From: Candidatus Kapaibacterium sp.
Lineage (GTDB): Bacteria; Bacteroidota; Ignavibacteria; Kapaibacteriales; UBA4661
Reading direction: 5' to 3'
Length of the DNA: 64,000 bases
Assembly (NCBI GenBank): GCA_025455065.1
Contig: JALONG010000034.1
Coordinates: 45,279 to 109,278, forward strand
Part shown: in pieces, positions 26,281 through 35,126 of the stretch
How positions within the stretch are numbered: the first letter of the stretch is position 1
Layout of the letters: every line of letters starts with the position of its first letter
The notes under the pieces: model-generated
Told to the model about the DNA's origin: nothing
Databases searched by the model: none
The model's input: only the letters and a program-made list of their open reading frames with translations
Translations under genes and position numbers: made by a program

Positions 26281-27108
26281 TCACCGCAGAGCCTCTTCCA
26301 GCGCTGTTTTTGCATCGGTTTTGGTGTCGCGGTATTTGACGATAACGGGCGTGTACACGGCGAGACCGTGTTCTTTGGCAAAAGGGGAATCAAGCGGGCG
26401 TGTGCCGCTGACCAACACTGCACCTTCGGGTACTTCCAAGGGCGCATCAATACTTGATTGGAGGATTCTATTCTGTACGACATCGAAAATTTTTGTTGAA
26501 CCGTTCAGCACCACGCCGGAACTGAGAACAGCGCGTTGGCGGACAATCACACCTTCGTACACACCGCAATTTCCACCCACAAACACATCGTCCTCAATAA
26601 TCACCGGACGCGCTCCGGCAGGCTCAAGCACACCGCCTATTTGTGCCGCAGCCGAAAGGTGAACGCGCTTCCCGATTTGCGCACACGTTCCCACCAGCGC
26701 ATGAGAATCTACCATTGTGCCTTCGTCAATATATGCGCCGATATTGATGTACATTGGTGGCATACAAATCACACCTCGCGCCAGATAAGCCCCGGAGCGC
26801 ACTGCAGAGCCACCCGGAACAATACGCACACCGCTATCCAGCGTGATATGCTTCATCGGAATGGTGTGTTTGTCGAAAAAACGAAATGCTCCGGTGGACA
26901 TATCCGCCATTCTACCGTACTTAAAGCAGAGCAAAATGCCCTTTTTCACCCATGTATTTGCCCGCCAATGTCCGTGCAAATCCTGTTCGGCAGCACGCAC
27001 TTTTCCCGTGTTCAAAAGATGGAGCAATTCATTGATAACCGGCATAACTTCTTGTTCCGACGGTGCGGCTTCGGCACTGAGAAGTTCGATTTGTTCTTGT
27101 AATGTCAT
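26281..27108 (-). CDS. dapD: 2,3,4,5-tetrahydropyridine-2,6-dicarboxylate N-succinyltransferase
   Basis: 275 residues from MTLQEQIELLSAEA at 27106-27108. Succinylates tetrahydrodipicolinate in lysine/meso-diaminopimelate synthesis, which feeds peptidoglycan. A helical N-terminal domain (about 1-100) is followed by a left-handed parallel beta-helix made of hexapeptide repeats (PPMYINIGAYIDEGTMVDSH, GTCAQIGKRVHLSAAAQIGG, VIIEDDVFVGGNCGVYEGVI). Full length. It lies about 100 bp upstream of hisA on the same strand. Confidence 0.96.
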   Translation of the reverse strand: MTLQEQIELLSAEAAPSEQEVMPVINELLHLLNTGKVRAAEQDLHGHWRANTWVKKGILLCFKYGRMADMSTGAFRFFDKHTIPMKHITLDSGVRIVPGGSAVRSGAYLARGVICMPPMYINIGAYIDEGTMVDSHALVGTCAQIGKRVHLSAAAQIGGVLEPAGARPVIIEDDVFVGGNCGVYEGVIVRQRAVLSSGVVLNGSTKIFDVVQNRILQSSIDAPLEVPEGAVLVSGTRPLDSPFAKEHGLAVYTPVIVKYRDTKTDAKTALEEALR

Positions 27109-27880
27109 ATGGAAAGCAAGAAGTGAAAAGTTCAGCGAAATAGTATCCCAATACGTTACCAATACTGTTTTCATGCGCTGTTGAGATACAAAGCAGCTAT
27201 TACAACCAGCCCTAAAGTTCCACAAAAAACATTATTCTGCCAAAACATTTTCGTGATTTATACCAATTTGAGTTGAATATTGTTCATTAACCGAACAACA
27301 CATTTATCGCCGGAAAGCGCATGAATACTGCACAAACAAAAATGTTATCCGCTTAGGGTAGCTGGTGTACAGTTCTTTTGCAGGTAGAGTCTTCATACTT
27401 GGCTTATTGGCGACATCAGACACAGATTGATCCCGGTTTGAATAGATTTCACAGGCTTTTTTTTCTGAAGTCTCGCCAATTCCGCAATCTTCGTCCCCAA
27501 AGAAAGAGATAACAACGGCAAAAGCGGTTAAAAACTTTGCTACGAAAACTCTAAGTATTGATAAAGGACGGGGCATCTGGACTACCGCAAATAACACTCT
27601 GTGTCTGTGCCACGAATTGCTCGAAATTTCCACCTGTCTTTGCCCGTTTCTACGTGATTCTTTCTCCGCGCAAATCCTTGTTCTCCGTGCCTTCCGAGTC
27701 TGACAATACTATTTTTTCTTCCTTGTTGTAACTCTTTTTCGTGTAGTTTGTTCTTTCTTGCAAGTGTTCCCACGTAAGCGCACACAATCTTGTGTGTTGT
27801 TATTTTTGACGATGCTTTTCAGAAAAATCATAAACCATTCATATTTGAAATTTTACTGACATTTTTTTCGGAGAAACGCC
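27109..27880. other. 772-bp intergenic stretch, no convincing gene
   Basis: Frames here (for example 27304-27633 minus) have no recognisable domain and odd composition. The stretch contains a half-site of the dispersed palindrome (TGTCTGTGCCAC near 27601), CACGGAG-type words around 27690, and TATACCAATTTGAGTT at 27261-27276, which matches the left end of the MITE-like element at 34946. It looks like accumulated repeat debris upstream of the DUF1800 gene. Confidence 0.5.
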
Positions 27881-29482
27881 ATGGCACTTCTCGACAAATA
27901 CCCCGCAACGCTCACGGCAAAAGCCGCCGAACACCTGCTTCGGCGCACGATGTTCGGTGCAACGCGCGCCCACATCGCCACTTTGACGGGCAGAACGATT
28001 GACCAAGCACTCGACACGCTGCTCCAAAACCAAGCCGCACCCGCGCCGCCTGTGGATCCTGCAACGGGACAAACATGGGTGAACGATACCGGACGCAATC
28101 AAAACGACGGACAGTACAATAATTGGATGAAGGCTTGGTGGCTGGGCTTGATGGCGACTTCACCTATTTCGCTGACCGAAAAAATGACGCTCTTCTGGCA
28201 TAACCACTTCGTTTCTTCGTGGTCGGTGGTGAATGATTCGCGGTATATGTACAAGCAAAATGTGCTTTTGCGGCAAAATGCGCTAGGCAATTTCAAAACG
28301 CTTGTGCGTGAAATTTCCATAGACCCCGCAATGTTACGGTATTTGAACGGGAATCGTAACACGGCAGCAGCGCCCCAAGAAAACTTCGCACGGGAATTGC
28401 AGGAGCTTTTCACTATTGGTAAAGGTCCTGAAATTTCTGCCGGAAATTACACCACCTACACCGAGCAGGATGTTCGTGCTGCAGCCCGCGTCCTGACAGG
28501 CTGGACGGATAATCAAACTACCGTAACATCAAGTTTTGCCGTTGCGCGGCACGACACAGGTGACAAGCAATTTTCCGCAGCATACCAAAACACGGTCATT
28601 CGCGGCAGGAACACCGCCACAGCAGGTTTGGAAGAACTCAATGACCTTTTGGACATGATTTTCCGCCAAAATGCAACGTCGGAATATATCTGCCGCAAAC
28701 TCTACCGTTTCTTTGTGAATTTTGAAGTAACGGCAACCATCGAAAATGAGGTTGTTAAGCCGCTCGCCAAGACCTTGCGTGATAATAATTTTGAAATCAA
28801 ACCCGTTTTGCGTCAGCTTTTGGGCAGTGTACATTTCTTTGACAATAGCGTTATCGGTGCGATGATTAAAACGCCGCTCGACCTTGTAATCGGCACAATC
28901 CGCCAAATGCAGATTGCTATCCCCAACCCGACAACACAACGCGCTTTCTATTACAATTTCTTTGAGCAACAGCGCAGTTTGTCGGCTGCATTGCAAATGG
29001 ATGTGTTGGAAATACCCAACGTTGCGGGCTGGTCGGTATATTACCAAGAACCGCTCTACTACAAAATCTGGATAAATAGTGCAACCATGCCTACTCGCGG
29101 TGATTTTGCTAACACACTCGTCGGTAGGGAGGAGCAGACTAACGGAGGCGGTTGGACGCTTACCAATCGCGCTACCGGTGCAACGATGCGCCTTACCTTT
29201 GATTCTATCACCTATTTACAGCAATTCCCCAATCCCGAAGACCCGATAAGAGTGATTGATAATTTGACGGAAAATTTTTACGCCATTGACCTCACTAGCG
29301 AACAAAAAAAAGATTTGCTTGAGAAAGTCTTTCTGCCGAATCTTCCCGAATACGAGTGGACAATGGAATGGAACGAATTTATGCGCACTCCCAACGATAC
29401 GCAAAAACGCAACGTCATTAAAACCCGTTTGGATAAACTCATTCGCTATATGATGAAAGTGGCAGAGTACCAAATCACGTAA
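27881..29482 (+). CDS. DUF1800 family protein
   Basis: 533 residues. The N-terminal LTAKAAEHLLRRTMFGATRA with the following FWHNHFV and NFARELQELFTIG are diagnostic of DUF1800. Further marks are YTEQDVRAAARVLTGW and the C-terminal AGWSVYYQEPLYYKIWINSAT. DUF1800 proteins occur next to DUF1501 proteins in many Bacteroidota and Planctomycetes; the biochemical role is unestablished. Here no signal peptide is visible at the N-terminus, unlike the DUF1501 partner. The gap to the partner is 193 bp and contains short CACTTAACACTT-type repeats. Confidence 0.93.
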   Translation: MALLDKYPATLTAKAAEHLLRRTMFGATRAHIATLTGRTIDQALDTLLQNQAAPAPPVDPATGQTWVNDTGRNQNDGQYNNWMKAWWLGLMATSPISLTEKMTLFWHNHFVSSWSVVNDSRYMYKQNVLLRQNALGNFKTLVREISIDPAMLRYLNGNRNTAAAPQENFARELQELFTIGKGPEISAGNYTTYTEQDVRAAARVLTGWTDNQTTVTSSFAVARHDTGDKQFSAAYQNTVIRGRNTATAGLEELNDLLDMIFRQNATSEYICRKLYRFFVNFEVTATIENEVVKPLAKTLRDNNFEIKPVLRQLLGSVHFFDNSVIGAMIKTPLDLVIGTIRQMQIAIPNPTTQRAFYYNFFEQQRSLSAALQMDVLEIPNVAGWSVYYQEPLYYKIWINSATMPTRGDFANTLVGREEQTNGGGWTLTNRATGATMRLTFDSITYLQQFPNPEDPIRVIDNLTENFYAIDLTSEQKKDLLEKVFLPNLPEYEWTMEWNEFMRTPNDTQKRNVIKTRLDKLIRYMMKVAEYQIT

Positions 29483-29675
29483 ATCTAATGAAGTGTTGAG
29501 TTTTGAGTAAGCAGCAAACTGAAGGCAAGAATTTCATACGGTAATTTCTGTACGGGCTTTCATAACTCATTCATCACGTAAAACGTAGCACTCAACACTT
29601 CGACACTTGGCACTTAACACTTTGAATAACTCTACAACGAAATAATCATCAATTACTTTTCAGAAGGACACGACC

Positions 29676-31262
29676 ATGAAACGCAGAGATTTTATTCGGG
29701 GCGCGACTGCCGTTGCATTGCCGCTTTCGCTCAGTGGCTACACCGCCCGTGCAATGGGGCTTTCCCCAATGATGGAGACCCTAGCGGAATTAACCGCGCT
29801 CGAAGACCGCTATTTGGTGCTAATCCAGCTTGCAGGCGGGAATGATGGCATCAACACGGTTGTTCCGCTTGACCAAATGTCCGATTACAACCGCCTACGC
29901 AGCAATGTTGCGCTGCCGGAAAATCGTTTGTTAAAACTTAACGACAAAACAGCACTTCACCCCTCTATGGTCGGCATGAAATCGCTCTATGATTCGGGGC
30001 GTTTAGCAGTGATGCAAGGCGTAGCGTATCCCGGCTCGAATTTTTCGCACTTCCGCTCAACGGATATTTGGATGTCTTCTGCAGATTTCAACGAGACCTT
30101 AGATACGGGCTGGATGGGGCGCTATCTCGACACGCAATTCCCCAACTATCCCGTCGGCTATCCCAGTACGGCAATGCCCGACCCACTAGCTATTCAAATA
30201 AGTGCTACACCCTCATTAACGCTCAAAGGTACAAATGCTCCGATGGGCATAAATATTCAAGACCCTGTTGCATTTCAAGGCTTAGTAACAAGAGCAAGAC
30301 CCGCGCAAAACAGTTTTACAGAAGCACCCGACAACGCCGCAGGTCAGCAAATTGCATACATCCGTCAAGTGCAGGCACAATCAGATGTTTATGCCGGAAC
30401 TATCACAAAAGCCTACAATAGTTCACGAAATCTTTCAACATACACCCCCGCCAACGTCAATCCGCTCGCCGACCAATTAGCAATCGTCGCACGATTGATT
30501 GCCGGCGGCTTAAAAACTCGTGTGTATCTCGTTACGCTGGGCGGCTTCGACACACACGCGCAGCAAGTTGTCGCCACAGACCGCACACTCGGTTCACACG
30601 CAACCTTGCTTGCTCGGCTTTCCGAGGGCATCACGTCCTTCCAAGAAGATTTGCGCTTGAACAAAATTGACCACAAAGTCATCGGTATGACGTTCTCCGA
30701 ATTTGGTCGCCGTGTGCAATCGAATGTTTCGAGCGGCACAGACCACGGCACATCGGCTCCGGTGTTTCTTTTCGGCTCAAGTGTGCGCGGCGGTGTACTT
30801 GGTACAAATCCCAGTCTCACAAATTTGGATAACGGTAATTTGCGGATGCAATACGATTTCCGTCAGATTTATGCAACAATTCTCAAACAGTGGTTCGGCA
30901 CAAACAACAGCGAATACACGGCGGTTTTGGGGAAAGACTTTACGACATTGCCGCTCATTCAAGGCGCAACAAGCGTTGCTAATGACCAGCCGAATGTGCC
31001 TGCAAGTGGTGTGCGGATTCAGAACTTCCCGAATCCCGTCAGCAGCAACACGACCTTTGAATACACGCTGCCCTTTGCTTCGCGGGTCCGCCTGAGCGTT
31101 GTAGATGCTCAAGGGCGCACCATTACGACGCTGGAAGAGCAGCAACCCGCCGGAACATACAATATCAACTTCGACGCGGGAGCGCTGGCAAACGGTGCGT
31201 ACCAATACCGCCTCGAAACAGAGCGCGGCTGGGCTTCCGGAAGGATGATTGTTGCGCGGTAA
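29676..31262 (+). CDS. DUF1501 family exported protein with T9SS sorting tail
   Basis: 528 residues, start at MKRRDFIRGATAVALPLSLS, a Tat-like twin-basic signal, preceded by AGAAGGA. The body is a DUF1501 (sulfatase/phosphatase-like fold) domain, about 45-430, with LIQLAGGNDGINTVVPL, HPSMVGMKSLYDSGRLAVMQ, GGFDTHAQQ, TFSEFGRRV and GTDHGTSAPVFL. The last 80 residues (from FPNPVSSNTTFEY to GRMIVAR) are a type A T9SS C-terminal sorting domain. A Tat-type leader with a T9SS tail is worth noting, since most T9SS cargo uses Sec. Partner of the DUF1800 gene upstream. Confidence 0.93.
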   Translation: MKRRDFIRGATAVALPLSLSGYTARAMGLSPMMETLAELTALEDRYLVLIQLAGGNDGINTVVPLDQMSDYNRLRSNVALPENRLLKLNDKTALHPSMVGMKSLYDSGRLAVMQGVAYPGSNFSHFRSTDIWMSSADFNETLDTGWMGRYLDTQFPNYPVGYPSTAMPDPLAIQISATPSLTLKGTNAPMGINIQDPVAFQGLVTRARPAQNSFTEAPDNAAGQQIAYIRQVQAQSDVYAGTITKAYNSSRNLSTYTPANVNPLADQLAIVARLIAGGLKTRVYLVTLGGFDTHAQQVVATDRTLGSHATLLARLSEGITSFQEDLRLNKIDHKVIGMTFSEFGRRVQSNVSSGTDHGTSAPVFLFGSSVRGGVLGTNPSLTNLDNGNLRMQYDFRQIYATILKQWFGTNNSEYTAVLGKDFTTLPLIQGATSVANDQPNVPASGVRIQNFPNPVSSNTTFEYTLPFASRVRLSVVDAQGRTITTLEEQQPAGTYNINFDAGALANGAYQYRLETERGWASGRMIVAR

Positions 31263-31297
31263 CATCCGATTGCAACGATAACATTGATATTCTGTAC

Positions 31298-31347
31298 AAA
31301 CCGCTTCAGAACGAGATTTCTCTCGCTGAAGCGGTTTGTTGTTTTTT
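31298..31347 (+). terminator. Intrinsic terminator after the DUF1501 gene
   Basis: AAACCGCTTCAG pairs with CTGAAGCGGTTT, with an inner GAGA/TCTC extension, followed by GTTGTTTTTTG. Confidence 0.85.
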
Positions 31348-31513
31348 GTGCCGAGCTTGGTGATTCTGCACAAATTTCGCTGTAAGCGAAAAATATTGTC
31401 AAAAATCGTTGGAAGGGTTGTATTTTTGTACCGCATTTCGTGTGTTCACAGTGCAGCATCTGTTTTGGCAGATGACGACTGATTTTTTTTCACTTGTTTT
31501 TTTGAATGAAAAT

Positions 31514-32686
31514 ATGACAGCAACGCTAGAAACGACGGCGGGTTTGGACTTTTCGCTTACCGCAGAGCAAGAAGCCATCCGCGACACCGCCCGCTCCTTT
31601 GCACAAAATGAAATCGCTCCTGTGGCGCTCCATTTCGACGAAACACAAGAATTTCCGCATGAAATTTTCCGCAAACTCGGTGATTTGGGCTTTTTGGGAA
31701 TTATGGTGCCGACTGAACTCGGCGGAAGCGGCATGGGTTATATTGAGTACGCCTTAATTGTAGAGGAAATTGCCAAAGCCTGCCCTGCGATTGCACTCGG
31801 CGTAGCAGCGCATAACGGCTTGTGTACAGGGCATATTCTCAATTTCGGCAGCGAAGCACTCAAGCAAAAATACATTCCCCAGCTTGCAAGCGGCTCCACA
31901 ATGGGCGCATGGGGGCTGACCGAACCCGGCTCCGGCTCCGACGCAAGCGGTATGCTCACAACGGCTGTCCGCGACGGCAACGATTGGATTTTGAACGGCT
32001 CGAAAAACTTTATCACGCACGGCAACGTCGGTAACATCGGCGTAATGCTCGCCATCACAGACCGCGCCAAAGGAAACAAAGGCATTTCAGCGTTTGTGAT
32101 TGACAAAACGATGAAGGGTTTTTACGGATCGAAAAAAGAAAACAAAGTCGGGATGCGGTGCAGCGACACGGCGGGTTTGATTATGGACAATGTGCGCGTG
32201 CCGGGTGAAAATCTTATCGGTAACGAAGGCGAAGGTTTCATTCAAGCGCTTCAAATCTTGGACGGCGGACGTATTTCGATTGCCGCATTGTCGCTTGGTT
32301 TGGCGGAAGCTGCACTTGCACACTCTGTTCAGTATGCAAAAACCCGCAAGCAATTCGGTAAGTCACTCGCGGAAATGCAAGCGATACAGTTCAAAATCGC
32401 GGAAATGTCTATGAAAGTAGAAGCCGCACGATTACTGACGTTTAAGGCTGCTTGGATGAAGGACAACGGCATGAAAATTACGCTCGAAGCCGCACAAGCA
32501 AAGATGTTCGCCAGCGAAGCCTCTGTTGCTATCGCCGAAGAATCCATTCAAATTCACGGCGGTTACGGCTACACGAAAGAGTATCCCGTCGAAAAACTCT
32601 GGCGCGATTCCAAATTGCTCACCATCGGCGAAGGCACAAGCGAAGTGCAGCGAATGGTGATTGCACGGAATGTGTTGGCGTTGTAA
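31514..32686 (+). CDS. Acyl-CoA dehydrogenase
   Basis: 390 residues from MTATLETTAGLDFSLT at 31514; a frame open to 31409 has no conserved N-terminal content. FAD enzyme oxidising acyl-CoA to enoyl-CoA in fatty acid or branched-chain degradation. Visible motifs are MGAWGLTEPGSGSDA (flavin contact), GSKNFITHG, YAKTRKQFGK and the C-terminal GGYGYTKEYPVEKLWRDSK, with IGEGTSEVQ holding the expected catalytic Glu. Chain-length specificity cannot be judged. It stands alone between terminators. Confidence 0.95.
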   Translation: MTATLETTAGLDFSLTAEQEAIRDTARSFAQNEIAPVALHFDETQEFPHEIFRKLGDLGFLGIMVPTELGGSGMGYIEYALIVEEIAKACPAIALGVAAHNGLCTGHILNFGSEALKQKYIPQLASGSTMGAWGLTEPGSGSDASGMLTTAVRDGNDWILNGSKNFITHGNVGNIGVMLAITDRAKGNKGISAFVIDKTMKGFYGSKKENKVGMRCSDTAGLIMDNVRVPGENLIGNEGEGFIQALQILDGGRISIAALSLGLAEAALAHSVQYAKTRKQFGKSLAEMQAIQFKIAEMSMKVEAARLLTFKAAWMKDNGMKITLEAAQAKMFASEASVAIAEESIQIHGGYGYTKEYPVEKLWRDSKLLTIGEGTSEVQRMVIARNVLAL

Positions 32687-32713
32687 AAACGTCCACACGT
32701 TGAAATAGTCTTT

Positions 32714-32758
32714 GCGAGAGTCTCAAGCCCTGTGTTTTTGCGGGCTTGAGGCTCTCGC
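32714..32758 (+). terminator. Strong hairpin after the acyl-CoA dehydrogenase gene
   Basis: GCGAGAGTCTCAAGCCC pairs with GGGCTTGAGGCTCTCGC (16 of 17) around a T-rich loop. Downstream is TTCGTTTG, a weak T-tract. Confidence 0.7.
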
Positions 32759-32806
32759 TTCGTTTGTAGGAATGATTAAAAAGTAAGTGGATATTTTGAG
32801 CAATTA

Positions 32807-32885
32807 GTGGCACAGACATTTTTGTCTGTGCGAGTACTGGTGCTGGTTTTGAGCCATTACGCACAGACAAAAATGTCTGTGCCAC
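32807..32885. repeat. Two palindromes of the CACAGACA family, themselves inverted
   Basis: CACAGACATTTTTGTCTGTG at 32811-32830 and CACAGACAAAAATGTCTGTG at 32862-32881 are each palindromic. With flanks (GTGG at the left edge, CCAC at the right edge) they also form a longer inverted pair across about 79 bp. Confidence 0.9.
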
Positions 32886-32936
32886 TTACGGTTTATACAT
32901 TTATTCTTTCGCCAATCCCGAGGCTCTGCGTTGTTA

Positions 32937-33707
32937 TCACTGCGGCAGTGCCACGCCGTTCATCCGTGCTTGAATTGTCGAGGCTTTGCGTTGAATATAG
33001 CCGGAGGGTTTAACCGGAGACCATTTACGGGGATTGGGCAGCACGGCGGCAATGAGAGCGGCTTCGCGGGAAGTCAGTTGTGCGGCAGATTTCCCGAAAC
33101 AGCGCTGTGATGCGGCTTCCACGCCATAAACACCGCTCCCCATTTCGATAATGTTCAGATATATCTCCAAAATGCGCCGCTTGCCCCAAATAAATTCCAT
33201 CAAATACGTGAAATACGCTTCCAATGCTTTGCGAAGATAGGTTCGGGAAGGAAATAAAAAGGCATTTTTCGCGGTTTGCATCGAAATAGTGCTTGCTCCG
33301 TACAGACGCTTTTTCTTGATTTTTCCTTGCGCGGCAAGGCGTTCCGTGCGCTCGTTGCGGCGCTGTGCTTCTTGGACAGCTTCCCAATCAATACCGCCAT
33401 GCGTGAGGAATCGTGCGTCTTCGGAGGCAATCACGGCGCGTTGCACGGCAGGAGAAATTGATTCCAGCGAAACCCATGTTTTGTCCATACCCACCCATTT
33501 GCCTTCCAAGCCGCCTTCCACCAAGCGAATCACCATAAGCGGCGTGATAAATATCGGCACAAAGCGTGTGATAATCACCAACACAACAGAACCGACAAAA
33601 AAAACAGCAGTGAGTTTAACGATAAAACTCACGATTTTACGCAGCATTGAGGAAGAATGTGCTTTTGTGGAGGGTGGCGCGGAAGAAGAAGTGGCGGATT
33701 GTGCCAT
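32937..33707 (-). CDS. mtgA: Monofunctional peptidoglycan glycosyltransferase
   Basis: 256 residues. Polymerises lipid II into glycan strands at the inner membrane. A short Ser/Ala-rich tail, one membrane anchor (about 25-55, IVKLTAVFFVGSVVLVIITRF), then a GT51 domain with the catalytic Glu in ASEDARFLTHGG, ASTISMQTAKN (second motif), RKALEAYFTYLMEFIWGKRRI and EIYLNIIEMG (third). No transpeptidase domain follows, as expected for MtgA. Confidence 0.95.
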   Translation of the reverse strand: MAQSATSSSAPPSTKAHSSSMLRKIVSFIVKLTAVFFVGSVVLVIITRFVPIFITPLMVIRLVEGGLEGKWVGMDKTWVSLESISPAVQRAVIASEDARFLTHGGIDWEAVQEAQRRNERTERLAAQGKIKKKRLYGASTISMQTAKNAFLFPSRTYLRKALEAYFTYLMEFIWGKRRILEIYLNIIEMGSGVYGVEAASQRCFGKSAAQLTSREAALIAAVLPNPRKWSPVKPSGYIQRKASTIQARMNGVALPQ

Positions 33708-33780
33708 GGTGAAACCTTGTGTGGGGAATGTCGAGCGGAATATCAGAGGAATATATAACTATGTTTAGGTCATAAATTTT

Positions 33781-33893
33781 TGACGCAGATTTTCATGATT
33801 CAACAGATTTTCATGATTATTCAAATACAAACAGGAATCCGAAAGCTGCTCAAAATCTGCGCAATCAGTTTAATCATGATAATCTGCGTCGAG
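33781..33893. repeat. Imperfect inverted repeat of the CGCAGATT/AATCTGCG type
   Basis: Arms 33782-33800 (GACGCAGATTTTCATGATT) and 33872-33890 (AATCATGATAATCTGCGTC) match at 18 of 19 positions. An extra TTTTCATGATT copy lies between. Related ATCCGCGTC words occur at 42054-42180 and 61590-61626. Confidence 0.75.
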
Positions 33894-33926
33894 GAGCTAA
33901 ACAGTTACGGGATATGAGAGAGAGCG

Positions 33927-34556
33927 TCAAGCAACAGCAGCGTTTTCCAACAAAAGCGAGTTTTCCCGCTCCAAAATCGCTAAGTTCTCACGTTGTTTTG
34001 CTCCCAAAACGCGCTGCCCATACTCGGTGTGAAAGCGATGATATTTACAAAACCCGTAGCATGCGGCACGCCATTCTTCGTCGGTAAACACTTCGCCTTT
34101 GATTGCCTGCAATTCTTGTCGCAATCGGGCGCTCATCTCGAAAAAGGTATCTGAACCAAGATTGGCAACATCGGCATCGCAAAGCGCTTCTTCGACCAAA
34201 TCACGGGGCTGCTGGGGCATCTGTGTGGCGAGAATACAGGAAATTACACGTTCGACAAATTCCGGTTCGCAGCCTTCGGCAGCCAAAAATTCCTCCGCTA
34301 ACTGCACCCCGACTGCCTCGTGTCCGTCGTATGTTTCCGTATAACCCACATCGTGAAACCATGCTGCTGTCAGAAGAACACGCAAATCCTCATCGGGAAG
34401 ATTACACGCCCGCCCGATACGCTCGGCATCATGCACGACATCTTTGGTGTGCTGCACGTTGTGGAAAGCATAAACGTCCGAAAGCCGCTCCTCCAGCAGG
34501 TGGCTGATGTAGGAAGCGACATTTGCAACGATGGTCTCTGGGTCTTGAAAACTCAT
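33927..34556 (-). CDS. HD-domain phosphohydrolase
   Basis: 209 residues. The metal-binding HD pattern is complete: His in YAFHNVQHTKDVV, the His-Asp of AAWFHDVGYTE, a further His in DGHEAVGVQ, and Asp in CDADVANLG. These enzymes hydrolyse nucleotides or cyclic nucleotides; the substrate here is unknown. The C-terminal helical part (FHTEYGQRVLGAKQRENL) is typical of small bacterial HD proteins. It is monocistronic, with repeats on both sides. Confidence 0.9.
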   Translation of the reverse strand: MSFQDPETIVANVASYISHLLEERLSDVYAFHNVQHTKDVVHDAERIGRACNLPDEDLRVLLTAAWFHDVGYTETYDGHEAVGVQLAEEFLAAEGCEPEFVERVISCILATQMPQQPRDLVEEALCDADVANLGSDTFFEMSARLRQELQAIKGEVFTDEEWRAACYGFCKYHRFHTEYGQRVLGAKQRENLAILERENSLLLENAAVA

Positions 34557-34945
34557 GGAACTTCTTAGAAAAATAGCGCCTTTTCACCCTTATTTCACAA
34601 ATCGAAAAGAAATTTTCGTTTCGTGAATGGCAATACTGAGCAAGTATTGTGGTGAATTTACTCATTTCTTGAATTATATTCAATTTTTTTGCCAAACTAT
34701 TCTTTTGAAGACGGCTTCATCCCAAAAGTTTAGTGCCAACATTCCTTCCGATTGAGATTCCGTTTGATAAACTTTCTCTGCACGATATTCGTCTATTCTT
34801 GCAGTAACAAAACGATTTGACGTATCCGTTAAAATCTGTTAAATGGGCAGCAAGAGCGAAAAAGCGAGTAACTTTGCCTTCCGTGCTGCGTATTTTTGTA
34901 GGCAGAATCACGACATTATTTGCAGCCAGCTTGACTTCAAGTAGC
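34557..34945. other. Intergenic stretch without a recognised gene
   Basis: A/T-rich, with small open frames in several directions (for example the frame from 35019 down to 34717 on the minus strand) and no recognisable domain. I see no RNA gene in it. Confidence 0.4.
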
Positions 34946-35056
34946 TTATACCAATTTGAGTTATAATTGCTGTGCGTAACAATGGGCTTAAGCCCATTGT
35001 TTACTAACCTACCTGTCATTTTAGCGCACAGTTTTAGCTTAATTTGGTATTAAATT
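34946..35056. mobile_element. MITE-like element with imperfect terminal inverted repeats
   Basis: About 110 bp. The left end TTATACCAATTTGAG.TATAA continuing to CTGTGCG matches the reverse complement of the right end TTAATACCAAATTAAGC continuing to CTGTGCG, giving TIRs of about 30 bp. In the middle is the perfect palindrome CAATGGGCTTAAGCCCATTG (34980-34999). There is no coding capacity. A single end-like sequence also occurs at 27261-27276. Confidence 0.6.
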
Positions 35057-35126
35057 CAAGCAGCAAACCTTGTCACTAAACTTTGTTTCTTCTCAATTAC
35101 TTATTACATTTCATGGAGTTAGAACT

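Noticed and set aside
27304..27633. 109-residue minus-strand frame
   Set aside because: No family likeness, composition of repeat debris, no convincing ribosome-binding site; recorded as intergenic.
34717..35019. 100-residue minus-strand frame
   Set aside because: It overlaps the MITE-like element and has no domain likeness.
33927..35056. Anti-phage defence island around the HD hydrolase and MITE-like element
   Set aside because: No cyclase, effector, reverse transcriptase or nuclease partner is adjacent; HD proteins of this size are common housekeeping enzymes.
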